Assembly: GCA_045651985.1 (NCBI GenBank) | Contig: JAZRTK010000019.1 | Coordinates: 1 to 16,759 of the forward strand | DNA length: 16,759 bases | Direction: 5' to 3' | Source of the DNA: SIG710 sp045651985 | GTDB lineage: Bacteria > Bacillota > Clostridia > Oscillospirales > CAG-272 | Part shown: piece by piece, positions 1-5,580 of the stretch | Layout: every line of letters starts with the position of its first letter | Position numbering within the stretch: position 1 is the stretch's first letter | Made by a program: the position numbers and the translations under genes | The notes under the pieces: model-generated | The model's database searches: none | Seen by the model: the letters and a program-made list of their open reading frames with translations, nothing else | What the model was told of the DNA's origin: nothing

Positions 1-266
1 ATTCCGGGTGGCGCCTCCAAAAACAAAAACAGCACCCGCAGGGTGCTGTTTTTGTTTTTCGCGTCACCACCCGTCGGACCGGCTCTGTGCGCCGCGCGCA
101 CAGAATCCGGTTCGGAAGATTCGAAGTGCCGGTGGCACTTCGAAATTCCGGGTGGCGCCTCGCACATTCGCCACCCGAAGATCGGGGAGCTTGCTCGCCA
201 GGCGTAGGGTGAGCGAATATTCGCCGAAGGCGAAATTCTGGGATAGCACCCAAACAGGGAGCTTTT
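1..266. repeat. Cluster of short palindromes and degenerate repeats, no gene
   Basis: No convincing gene lies here. A 17-nt motif at 1-17 (ATTCCGGGTGGCGCCTC) is repeated exactly at 145-161, and a decayed copy begins at 235 (ATTCTGGG). The last two copies directly follow hairpins ending in CGAA: 120-144 (11-bp arms TTCGAAGTGCC / GGCACTTCGAA, 3-nt loop) and 220-234 (TTCGCC GAA GGCGAA). A further hairpin is CTGTGCGC / GCGCACAG at 86-104, and GCGAATATTCGC at 213-224 is a perfect palindrome. The core CGGGTGGCG also occurs inverted near 169-179. This looks like an interspersed intergenic palindromic repeat rather than coding DNA. The first copy is cut by the window edge. Confidence 0.6.
19..59. terminator. 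Perfect bidirectional intrinsic terminator
   Basis: Two perfect 19-nt arms (19-37 and 41-59) flank a 3-nt loop (GCA). The stem core AGCACCC/GGGTGCT is GC-rich and the outer part is A-rich on one side and T-rich on the other, so the RNA of either strand ends in a U tract. It could terminate a gene left of the window, or the leftward XRE transcript, which has no other obvious terminator between 266 and this point. Confidence 0.75.
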
Positions 267-473
267 TTATTTTTTATCCGAAAGCCCAATAAAATAATCG
301 GCGCTGACCTTGTAAAATTGGCAGAGCTTGATAAGGTCGTCAATTTTTAGTTCTGCACGCCCGTCTTCTATATGACTGTAACCTTGCTGAGATTTATGGA
401 TTATCATTCCAACTTGTTTTTGAGTCAGATCATTATCCTCTCTCAAAGCTCTCATTCTGATTCGGTAATTCAT
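267..473 (-). CDS. Small XRE-family HTH repressor (second gene of pair)
   Basis: A 68-residue protein made almost entirely of one Cro/CI-type helix-turn-helix domain. The helices run from MRALREDNDLTQKQVGMII through the recognition-helix region KSQQGYSHIEDGR, with the family-typical ending KVSADYFIGLSDKK. It should bind a short DNA dyad as a dimer and has no ligand or protease domain. Its ATG overlaps the TGA stop of the upstream gene (ATGA, 470-473), so translation is probably coupled; a GAGG motif about 6 nt upstream can also serve as RBS. It resembles its neighbour at 470-685, suggesting duplication. It may act as an antagonist, partner or second repressor at the shared operators; which role cannot be read from sequence. 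Confidence 0.9.
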   Translation of the reverse strand: MNYRIRMRALREDNDLTQKQVGMIIHKSQQGYSHIEDGRAELKIDDLIKLCQFYKVSADYFIGLSDKK

Positions 474-685
474 TTCGTCCTCTTTGGATTATCCGTCAAA
501 CCCAAAATATAATCAACCGATACTCTGTGAAACTCGGACAGCTTTATCAAAATATCGGTGGGGATATCTCTCTGCCCAAGCTCGTAGTTGCTGTATACCT
601 GTTGAGAGCAGTTCAAGACTTTTGCCATTTCTTTTTGGGTTATATCTTTATCTTCGCGTAGGTCTCTTATTCTTTTATATGTCAT
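470..685 (-). CDS. Small XRE-family HTH repressor (first gene of pair)
   Basis: A 71-residue single-domain Cro/CI-type helix-turn-helix protein. LREDKDITQKEMAKVL forms helices 1-2, CSQQVYSNYELGQ is the recognition region, and the end is the typical HRVSVDYILGLTDN followed by a short basic tail. The ATG at 685 is preceded by TGGAG 7 nt upstream. It is transcribed leftward from the extended -10 promoter at 717-725 and overlaps the next XRE gene by 4 nt. Two operator-like dyads sit in its own promoter and in that of the divergent SLOG gene, so it is the most likely repressor of both. Paired short XRE genes of this kind are common in phage and mobile-element switches, but no integrase or phage gene is visible here. 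Confidence 0.92.
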   Translation of the reverse strand: MTYKRIRDLREDKDITQKEMAKVLNCSQQVYSNYELGQRDIPTDILIKLSEFHRVSVDYILGLTDNPKRTK

Positions 686-716
686 AATAACTCCATTTTT
701 TGTAGCTTATGAAGAA

Positions 717-725
717 ATTATAACA
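717..725 (-). promoter_or_regulatory. Extended -10 promoter of the XRE pair
   Basis: On the minus strand this reads TGT followed by a perfect TATAAT, an extended -10 (TGnTATAAT). I find no good -35 at 17-19 nt upstream, which fits the extended -10 type. The start point would be near 710, about 25 nt before the ATG at 685. The dyad at 728-740 lies immediately upstream, between the -10 and the expected -35. Confidence 0.7.
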
Positions 726-727
726 AT

Positions 728-740
728 CCGCAATTTGCAG
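728..740. promoter_or_regulatory. Operator-like dyad O1
   Basis: CCGCAATTTGCAG is a 6-1-6 imperfect dyad (5 of 6 positions symmetric). Compared with the reverse complement of the dyad at 753-765 it matches at 11 of 13 positions. The centres are 25 bp apart. It overlaps the leftward XRE promoter, which fits autorepression. Confidence 0.55.
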
Positions 741-742
741 TA

Positions 743-771
743 TTGACTTTTACCGCAAATCGCGGTAAAAT
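743..771 (+). promoter_or_regulatory. Promoter of the SLOG gene
   Basis: The -35 TTGACT (743-748) and -10 TAAAAT (766-771) are separated by exactly 17 bp. The start point would be near 778, giving a very short leader before the RBS AAGGAG (783-788) and the ATG at 795. The whole spacer is occupied by the dyad O2. Confidence 0.75.
748..770. promoter_or_regulatory. Operator-like dyad O2
   Basis: Perfect 9-nt arms TTTTACCGC and GCGGTAAAA surround a 5-nt centre. The dyad fills the -35/-10 spacer of the rightward promoter, so a bound XRE dimer would block RNA polymerase. Its 13-nt core is closely related to O1. Confidence 0.7.
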
Positions 772-794
772 GTGTAAAAAACAAGGAGTATTAT

Positions 795-1124
795 ATGAAA
801 CTACTGATAGTTGGCTCTCGAAGCATTGCGGAGTTTGATCTATCATCATATATTCCGAGCGATGTTGATACGATTATCAGCGGCGGCGCGGTCGGGATAG
901 ACAGTTTGGCAGAGCAGTATGCCGATCGTCACCGCTTATCGAAATATATTCTACGACCTCGTTATGACCTCTACGGGCGAGCCGCACCCCTTAAACGCAA
1001 CGAGCAGATGATACATATGGCTGACGCTGTTCTTGTTGTATGGGACGGTAATTCCAAAGGCGCGAAATATATTATTGATTACTCAAAAAGAAGCGGTAAA
1101 CCGCTTACGCTTGTTCAAGTTTGA
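795..1124 (+). CDS. Small SLOG-fold protein (DprA/LOG-like, DUF2493/YspA-like)
   Basis: A 109-residue Rossmann-like protein. MKLLIVGSRS (1-10) is the first strand and glycine/serine turn, IISGGAVGIDSLAE (27-40) is the classic SLOG phosphate-binding GG-x-GID motif, LKRNEQMI (66-73) is the family RN motif, and ADAVLVVWDGNSKGAK (77-91) is followed by a helix and a final strand. It is a single minimal domain. SLOG proteins bind or process nucleotides or DNA ends, and many occur in phage and conflict systems; the ligand here is unknown. RBS AAGGAG lies 6 nt before the ATG. The gene is divergent from two XRE repressors and its promoter is covered by an operator dyad, so it is probably silent until derepressed. 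Confidence 0.85.
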   Translation: MKLLIVGSRSIAEFDLSSYIPSDVDTIISGGAVGIDSLAEQYADRHRLSKYILRPRYDLYGRAAPLKRNEQMIHMADAVLVVWDGNSKGAKYIIDYSKRSGKPLTLVQV

Positions 1125-1133
1125 CATTCTATC

Positions 1134-1162
1134 TTGCTAAATCAAAAATTCCGTGGTATAAT
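1134..1162 (+). promoter_or_regulatory. Promoter of the M20 peptidase gene
   Basis: The -35 TTGCTA (1134-1139, 4/6) is followed by a 17-bp spacer and a perfect -10 TATAAT (1157-1162) preceded by TGG (extended -10). It lies 10 nt after the SLOG stop, so the peptidase gene has its own promoter and need not be part of the XRE/SLOG cassette. Confidence 0.75.
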
Positions 1163-1191
1163 GTTCCTAATAAAATATTTAGGAGAAAATC

Positions 1192-2343
1192 ATGTCACAC
1201 GAAAAATATTTTGATGCGATTGATTCGCTTTACGAAAAATATCTGAAGGTATGGGAAGAATTCTGCAACATTGAAAGTCCTGCCGATTACAAAGCGGGCG
1301 TAGATGCCTGCGGTGAGTACATGAGCAATATCGCTCGCGAGCTTGGGCTTGAGGTGGAGGTCTGCCGTCAGGAGGTGTCGGGCAATGCTGTCTGCATTAC
1401 TTTGAATCCCGATGCAAAAGGGGCTCCTATCTGCATTTCGGGTCACATGGACACCGTTCACGCCGTTGGTTCCTTCGGCACCCCCGCGGTGCGAGTTGAG
1501 GGAGATAAAATATACGGTCCCGGCGTGACCGACTGCAAGGGCGGTATCGTTGCGGGAATGCTTGCCCTTGAAGCTCTTCAAAAAGCGGGATACAAAAAAC
1601 GCCCCGTTCGGCTTCTTTTGCAATCCGACGAGGAAAATGGAAGCAAAAAAAGCAACAAGGCGACAATAAAATATATTTGTGAGAAGGCGAAGGACGCTCT
1701 GGCTTTTATTAATCTTGAGGGTCACAACGAGGGTTGGGCTTGCATTGAGCGCAAGGGAATAATCACCTTCCGTCTGACCGTCACGGGTATTGCGGCTCAC
1801 GCCAGCCAGGTTGCCACCGAGGGCGCAAACGCTATCGCCGATGCGGCTTACAAGATAATCGAACTCGAAAAGTTCAAGGACGATGAGGGTGTCACCTGCA
1901 ACTGCGGCGTCATCAGTGGCGGAACGGTGGTAAATTCCGTGCCCGACCGTTGCGAATTTCTGGTGAACGTGCGCTATGCAACCGCCGAGCAGCTTGAGTG
2001 GATAAAGGCGAAAATAAACGAGATAGCCGCTACCGAGCACGTTCGCGGCTGCCGCTGTCAGGTGAGCGTGGAGTCCTTCAGAGTTGCCATGGAGTATTCC
2101 GAGCGGAACGTGGAGCTGCTCCAAAAGGTCAACGGGGCTTTGGTCCGTGCGGGCTTACATACTCTGCGCGCGTCAAAACGCAAGGGTGGGTCGGACGCTG
2201 CCGATATTACGGCTTTCGGTATTCCTTGCCTTGATTCTATCGGCGTCAGAGGCGGAAGCATACACAAAAGCGGCGAATTTGCCTGTCTTGAATCTTTGCG
2301 TGAGGCGGCGAAGCGCGTCGTCGCCGTGGCGGAGTATATATAA
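1192..2343 (+). CDS. M20-family metallopeptidase / amidohydrolase
   Basis: A 383-residue dizinc hydrolase of the ArgE/DapE/CPG2 group, probably cytoplasmic (no signal peptide). The metal site can be followed: H85 and D87 in SGHMDTVH, the bridging D114 in GVTDCKGG, the catalytic base/ligand pair E147-E148 in SDEENGS, E176 in NLEG, and H358 in SIHKSGEF near the C-terminus. H203 (AAHAS) belongs to the inserted dimerisation domain (about 180-295). E176 at the usual Asp/Glu ligand position is typical of the carboxypeptidase G2/PepT-like branch, so it probably cleaves a peptide or an N-acyl amino acid; the substrate is undetermined. RBS AGGAG (1181-1185) is 6 nt from the ATG. It ends inside a shared terminator facing the CofE-like gene. 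Confidence 0.92.
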   Translation: MSHEKYFDAIDSLYEKYLKVWEEFCNIESPADYKAGVDACGEYMSNIARELGLEVEVCRQEVSGNAVCITLNPDAKGAPICISGHMDTVHAVGSFGTPAVRVEGDKIYGPGVTDCKGGIVAGMLALEALQKAGYKKRPVRLLLQSDEENGSKKSNKATIKYICEKAKDALAFINLEGHNEGWACIERKGIITFRLTVTGIAAHASQVATEGANAIADAAYKIIELEKFKDDEGVTCNCGVISGGTVVNSVPDRCEFLVNVRYATAEQLEWIKAKINEIAATEHVRGCRCQVSVESFRVAMEYSERNVELLQKVNGALVRAGLHTLRASKRKGGSDAADITAFGIPCLDSIGVRGGSIHKSGEFACLESLREAAKRVVAVAEYI

Positions 2344-2382
2344 AATAAAAACCCCCCGATTTTACAGGGGGATTTTTATTTT
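2342..2382. terminator. Bidirectional terminator between convergent genes
   Basis: A C5/G5 core (2353-2357 with 2367-2371) and a 9-nt loop are flanked by complementary A-rich and T-rich arms (2342-2351, 2373-2382), with one mismatch between core and arm. Either RNA would end in a U-rich tract. The element overlaps the stop codons of both neighbours (2341-2343 and 2381-2383), an extremely compact arrangement. Confidence 0.85.
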
Positions 2383-3574
2383 ATTCCGTTGTATAGTTAT
2401 CAAAATAGCCTTGGATAAAGACGATGGGCGTACCCTTGTCGCCCGAGCCCGAAGTCAGGTCGCAAAGGGAACCGATAAGGTCGGTCAGACGGCGGGGTGT
2501 TGTACCCTCGGAGTCCATTTTACCTACCAGGTCTGCGTCCTTCTGTGTGATACGGCTCTTGATAGCCTCTTTGAGCGCGTCGCCCGAAAGGTCCGCAAAG
2601 TCGTTATCTGCCAGGTACTTGAGCTTCAGCTCATTGGGAGTACCCTCAAGCCCTGCTGTATATGCGGGGGAAACTACCGGATCTGCAAGCTCCCAGATCT
2701 TACCGACGGGGTCCTTGAATGCGCCGTCGCCGTAGACCATTACTTCAATCTGCTTGCCCGTTGCTTCGTAAATCTTCTTCTGAATTGCTTCAACTAAGGG
2801 CTGGCAGTCGCGAGGGAAGAGCTTTACCTGATCTTCCGTTGACTTGTTGGAGCCAAGCAGTCCGTAATCTGCGTTGAATCCGCTTCCGTTTACGGGAGAT
2901 GAGAGAATTTCGTCAAGACCGTATACGGTATTTGCACCTGCGGCGCGGAGAATTCTCTTTGTTCTTGCGCGTGTGTGTATATCGCAGTTTATCACGTCCT
3001 TTGTATAGTTCAGGATAGCGCGGGGGTCGTTTGCAAACACTACCTCAAAATCTGCGCCGCACTCACGAACAAGATCTTCATAAAACTCAACGTAGTCAAC
3101 GCCTGTAAAGCGATGCTTTTCGTAGCCAAAGAGCTCGCGGTAACGCTTGATATCAAGAACGTCGCTGTAAGGATTGATCCCCTTCTCGTCAAGCATGTCC
3201 AGACTTACTAAGTGGTTGCCCACCTCGTCGGAGGGGTAGGAGAGCATAAGAACGACCTTCTTTACTCCCTTTGCAATACCTTTTAAGCAAATAGAGAAGC
3301 GGTTACGGCTGAGAATGGGGAAGATAACGCCGACAGTTCCCGAAGGAAACTTCGCCTTTACGTCGGCGGCTATATCGTCGGTGGAAGCGTAGTTACCCTG
3401 AGCGCGGGCAACTATTGCCTCGGTCATAGCGATAATATCGTGGTCGCGAACATCGAAGCCATCGCACTTTGCTGCTTCAAGCACGGATGCAGAAACGATC
3501 TCCACCAGGTCGTCGCCTTGGCGGATAATAGGGGCACGGATGCCTCTTGAAACTGTGCCTACCATACGGCTCAT
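2381..3574 (-). CDS. CofE-like protein (coenzyme F420-0:L-glutamate ligase family)
   Basis: A 397-residue protein of the F420_ligase family. The N-terminal half has the family pattern: IRQGDDLVEIVSASVLEA, then RDHDIIAMTEAIVARAQGNY, corresponding to the CofE strand and (K/R)-x-x-(S/A)-x-(A/G)-(E/Q)-G motif. Further conserved-looking blocks are GVIFPILSRNRFS, MLSYPSDEVGNH and, near the end, TPRRLTDLIGSLCDLTSGSG. CofE adds glutamates to F420-0 using GTP, but this longer form is known from clostridia that are not known to make F420, and I see no other F420 gene, so the real reaction is uncertain. Start: a TTG at 3583 abuts the RBS AAGGAG, while the ATG at 3574 lies 9 nt from it and is preferred. 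It has its own promoter at 3631-3660. Confidence 0.88.
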   Translation of the reverse strand: MSRMVGTVSRGIRAPIIRQGDDLVEIVSASVLEAAKCDGFDVRDHDIIAMTEAIVARAQGNYASTDDIAADVKAKFPSGTVGVIFPILSRNRFSICLKGIAKGVKKVVLMLSYPSDEVGNHLVSLDMLDEKGINPYSDVLDIKRYRELFGYEKHRFTGVDYVEFYEDLVRECGADFEVVFANDPRAILNYTKDVINCDIHTRARTKRILRAAGANTVYGLDEILSSPVNGSGFNADYGLLGSNKSTEDQVKLFPRDCQPLVEAIQKKIYEATGKQIEVMVYGDGAFKDPVGKIWELADPVVSPAYTAGLEGTPNELKLKYLADNDFADLSGDALKEAIKSRITQKDADLVGKMDSEGTTPRRLTDLIGSLCDLTSGSGDKGTPIVFIQGYFDNYTTE

Positions 3575-3630
3575 AAAAAACAACTCCTTTATTCCCTCGG
3601 GTTTTCGGGGAATTTCAAAATTACCTATAT

Positions 3631-3660
3631 ATTATACCAAAAAACATAGTGGTTTGTAAA
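3631..3660 (-). promoter_or_regulatory. Promoter of the CofE-like gene
   Basis: On the minus strand: -35 TTTACA (3655-3660, 5/6), an 18-bp spacer, and -10 TATAAT (3631-3636) preceded by TGG (extended -10). The expected start near 3624 gives a leader of about 50 nt. A 10-nt direct repeat ACATAGTGGT (3644-3653 and again 3703-3712) overlaps the spacer. Confidence 0.75.
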
Positions 3661-3742
3661 CTGTTTTTTTAAAATTTCTTATATTTTTTAGAAAATATCT
3701 ATACATAGTGGTCACGGTGGGACAAATTTAGTGAAATTGTCA

Positions 3743-3771
3743 TTGAAACTTTAAAAATATTATGGTAAAAT
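3743..3771 (+). promoter_or_regulatory. Promoter of the phosphate transport unit
   Basis: The -35 TTGAAA (3743-3748) and -10 TAAAAT (3766-3771) are 17 bp apart, and the -10 is preceded by TGG. A TATAAT at 3773-3778 is an alternative -10. I do not see tandem TTAACA-like repeats at PhoP-box spacing. Confidence 0.65.
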
Positions 3772-3783
3772 ATATAATGCGAT

Positions 3784-3831
3784 AGAATGGCAGTCGGTTG
3801 GAATAGAGCCGACGGCTTTCAAACGCATTCT
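3784..3831 (+). promoter_or_regulatory. Possible stem-loop in the pit leader
   Basis: An outer helix AGAATGGC/GCATTCT (3784-3791 with 3825-3831, one bulged G) encloses an inner helix GTCGGT/GCCGAC (3793-3798 with 3808-3813, one G-U pair, 9-nt loop). The outer arm ends 2 nt before the RBS AAAGGAG (3834-3840), so folding could affect translation starts. It matches no riboswitch class I recognise. Confidence 0.35.
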
Positions 3832-3847
3832 TAAAAGGAGAATAAAT

Positions 3848-4894
3848 ATGGGATTTCAGGAATTTTTGAGTGCTGCCGTGTCGAGCCCCCAGCTTTTTAT
3901 TACGGTCGTGCTAACTTTGGGCGTTATATTTGTTAACGGCTGGACCGATGCACCCAATGCCATAGCCACCTGCATCACTACCAGATGCTTGAAGGTAAGA
4001 ACGGCGATCATCATGAGCGCCGTCTTCAATTTCCTTGGCGTATTTATTATGACCAGCATAAACAGCTCGGTTGCAAGCACCATCAGTAACATGGTGGATT
4101 TCGGCGGCAACTCAAACGACGCTCTTATCGCTCTTTGCGCGGCGCTTTTCTCGATCGTCGTATACAGCACGGGCGCTTCCTTTTTGGGTATTCCCACAAG
4201 TGAGTCCCACAGCTTGATAGCCGGTCTTACGGGTGCGGCTATCGCCGTAAACGGCGGTCTTGACGGTGTCAACGGTGCCGAGTGGATAAAGGTCATATAC
4301 GGACTTGTGCTCAGCCTTTTCTTGGGATTTTTTTCGGGATGGGGCATCTGCAAGCTTATCTGCGCTGTGTGCTACCGTATGGACAGAAGAAAGACCAACA
4401 AGTTCTTTAAAGGCGCGCAGATCGTGGGCGCTATGTCCATGAGCTTCATGCACGGCGCGCAGGACGGACAGAAGTTTATTGGTGTTCTTTTTCTTGGAAT
4501 CGCGTTTTCCAAAGGTCAGAGCTCGGTTTCGGGAATGCTTATCCCTGTCTGGCTTATGATCCTTTGCTCTGTCGTTATGGCGTTGGGAACGAGCGTTGGC
4601 GGTGAGAAGATCATCAAGTCCGTGGGTATGGACATGGTCAAGATCGACAAGTATCAGGGCTTTGCGGCTGACATTTCGGCGGCGTTCTGTCTGCTCCTCT
4701 CCAGTGTCTTCGGTATCCCCGTTTCCACCACTCACACAAAGACTACCGCTATCATGGGTGTCGGCGCGGTACAGCGGCTGTCGGCTATTAACTTAGGCGT
4801 GGTCAAGGAAATGGTGCTTACCTGGATATTCACATTCCCCGGCTGCGGCCTTATCAGCTTTGCGGTTGCCAAGCTGTTCATTGCGATATTCTAA
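3848..4894 (+). CDS. pit: PiT-family inorganic phosphate transporter
   Basis: A 348-residue integral membrane protein with about ten hydrophobic segments. Both halves of the PiT inverted repeat carry signatures: NGWTDAPNAIAT (30-41) and GIPTSESHSLIAG (114-126) in the first, MHGAQDGQKFIGV (201-213) and GIPVSTTHTKTTAI (289-302) in the second. A charged cytoplasmic loop (YRMDRRKTNKFFKG, about 176-189) joins them. PiT proteins import phosphate, often as a metal-phosphate complex, driven by protons or sodium; which ion cannot be told here. RBS AAAGGAG is 7 nt from the ATG. The DUF47 gene follows after 22 nt in the same transcript, the usual regulatory partner of PiT carriers. Confidence 0.95.
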   Translation: MGFQEFLSAAVSSPQLFITVVLTLGVIFVNGWTDAPNAIATCITTRCLKVRTAIIMSAVFNFLGVFIMTSINSSVASTISNMVDFGGNSNDALIALCAALFSIVVYSTGASFLGIPTSESHSLIAGLTGAAIAVNGGLDGVNGAEWIKVIYGLVLSLFLGFFSGWGICKLICAVCYRMDRRKTNKFFKGAQIVGAMSMSFMHGAQDGQKFIGVLFLGIAFSKGQSSVSGMLIPVWLMILCSVVMALGTSVGGEKIIKSVGMDMVKIDKYQGFAADISAAFCLLLSSVFGIPVSTTHTKTTAIMGVGAVQRLSAINLGVVKEMVLTWIFTFPGCGLISFAVAKLFIAIF

Positions 4895-4916
4895 TTTGTA
4901 TATAGGAGAAATAAAA

Positions 4917-5540
4917 ATGGCAAAGAAACAAGACGAATACTATTTCAGAAATTTTGTGGAGTGCGCAAAGCTGGCTTGCAAGGGCTCTCAGCTCCTTGAA
5001 AGGATCGTAAACGATTTTGACCCTGAAAAGCTTGACGATTACCGTACCGAAATGCACGAGATCGAGCACTCCGCCGACGTAAAGAAGCACGAGATGCTCA
5101 ACGTTCTCCTAAAAGCGTTCATCACACCTATTGACCGCGAGGACATTCTGTCTATGAGTCAGAACATCGACGAGCTGAGCGACAAGATCGAGGACGTTCT
5201 TATTCGGATCTATTTCAACCGCGTGAAGGCTATACGTCCCCACGCCGTTGAATTTGTCTCTGTGGTAAATAAGTGTTTTTTCGAGGTTCTTGAGATGCTT
5301 CGGGAGTTTGCTGATTTCAAGCGCTCAAAGACCTTAAAAGAGCACATCATCAACATCAACTCCCTTGAGGAGCACGCGGACAGGCTTTACATCGACTGTA
5401 TGTACGAGCTTCACGACGGCAAGACCGACGTTCTTGAGGTCATTGCCTGGACCGACGTTTACACCTATCTTGAAAAGTGCGCCGACACCTGTGAGCATAT
5501 TGCCGATCTGGTCGAGAGCGTTGCGATGAAAAACAGCTGA
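4917..5540 (+). CDS. DUF47 / PhoU-like regulator of the PiT transporter
   Basis: A 207-residue, all-helical soluble protein of the DUF47 (PhoU-related) family. The two PhoU-like metal-binding repeats are visible as EHSAD (E50, D54) and EEHAD (E151/E152, D155), one per three-helix half, and TPIDREDILSMSQNIDELSDKIED (about 70-93) is the best-conserved family block. Such proteins are thought to gate or tune the adjacent PiT carrier at the inner membrane face. An upstream in-frame ATG at 4860 lies inside pit and has no RBS; the chosen ATG at 4917 has AGGAG 8 nt upstream. The terminator at 5544-5577 ends the two-gene unit. Confidence 0.93.
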   Translation: MAKKQDEYYFRNFVECAKLACKGSQLLERIVNDFDPEKLDDYRTEMHEIEHSADVKKHEMLNVLLKAFITPIDREDILSMSQNIDELSDKIEDVLIRIYFNRVKAIRPHAVEFVSVVNKCFFEVLEMLREFADFKRSKTLKEHIININSLEEHADRLYIDCMYELHDGKTDVLEVIAWTDVYTYLEKCADTCEHIADLVESVAMKNS

Positions 5541-5543
5541 TAA

Positions 5544-5577
5544 AAACAAAAAAGAGCCGAAAGGCTCTTTTTTGTTT
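5544..5577. terminator. Bidirectional terminator after the pit unit
   Basis: A 15-bp perfect stem (5544-5558 with 5563-5577) is capped by a GAAA tetraloop. The core is GAGCC/GGCTC, and the outer arm is A-rich on one side and T-rich on the other, so it works in both directions. It lies 3 nt from each stop codon and also serves the leftward lipoprotein gene. Confidence 0.92.
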
Positions 5578-5580
5578 GTG

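Noticed and set aside
1..266. CRISPR array
   Set aside because: The repeats are few, degenerate, in mixed orientation and unevenly spaced (144 and 90 bp), with no unique spacers of even length and no cas genes.
8..292. 94-codon plus-strand frame over the palindrome cluster
   Set aside because: It crosses a terminator and several hairpins, has no RBS, and its Arg/Ser/Pro-rich product looks like translated repeats.
267..1124. Toxin-antitoxin system
   Set aside because: Neither XRE protein has a toxin partner of a known family, and the SLOG protein is not a recognised toxin. A conflict role is possible but cannot be asserted.
1195..2124. Long open frame on the minus strand opposite the M20 peptidase gene
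   Set aside because: It lies entirely antisense to a clear enzyme gene, has no RBS or family resemblance, and is explained by codon bias of the sense gene.
3575..3583. TTG start giving a 400-residue CofE-like protein
   Set aside because: The TTG is nearly fused to the AAGGAG RBS; the ATG at 3574 has a workable 9-nt spacing.
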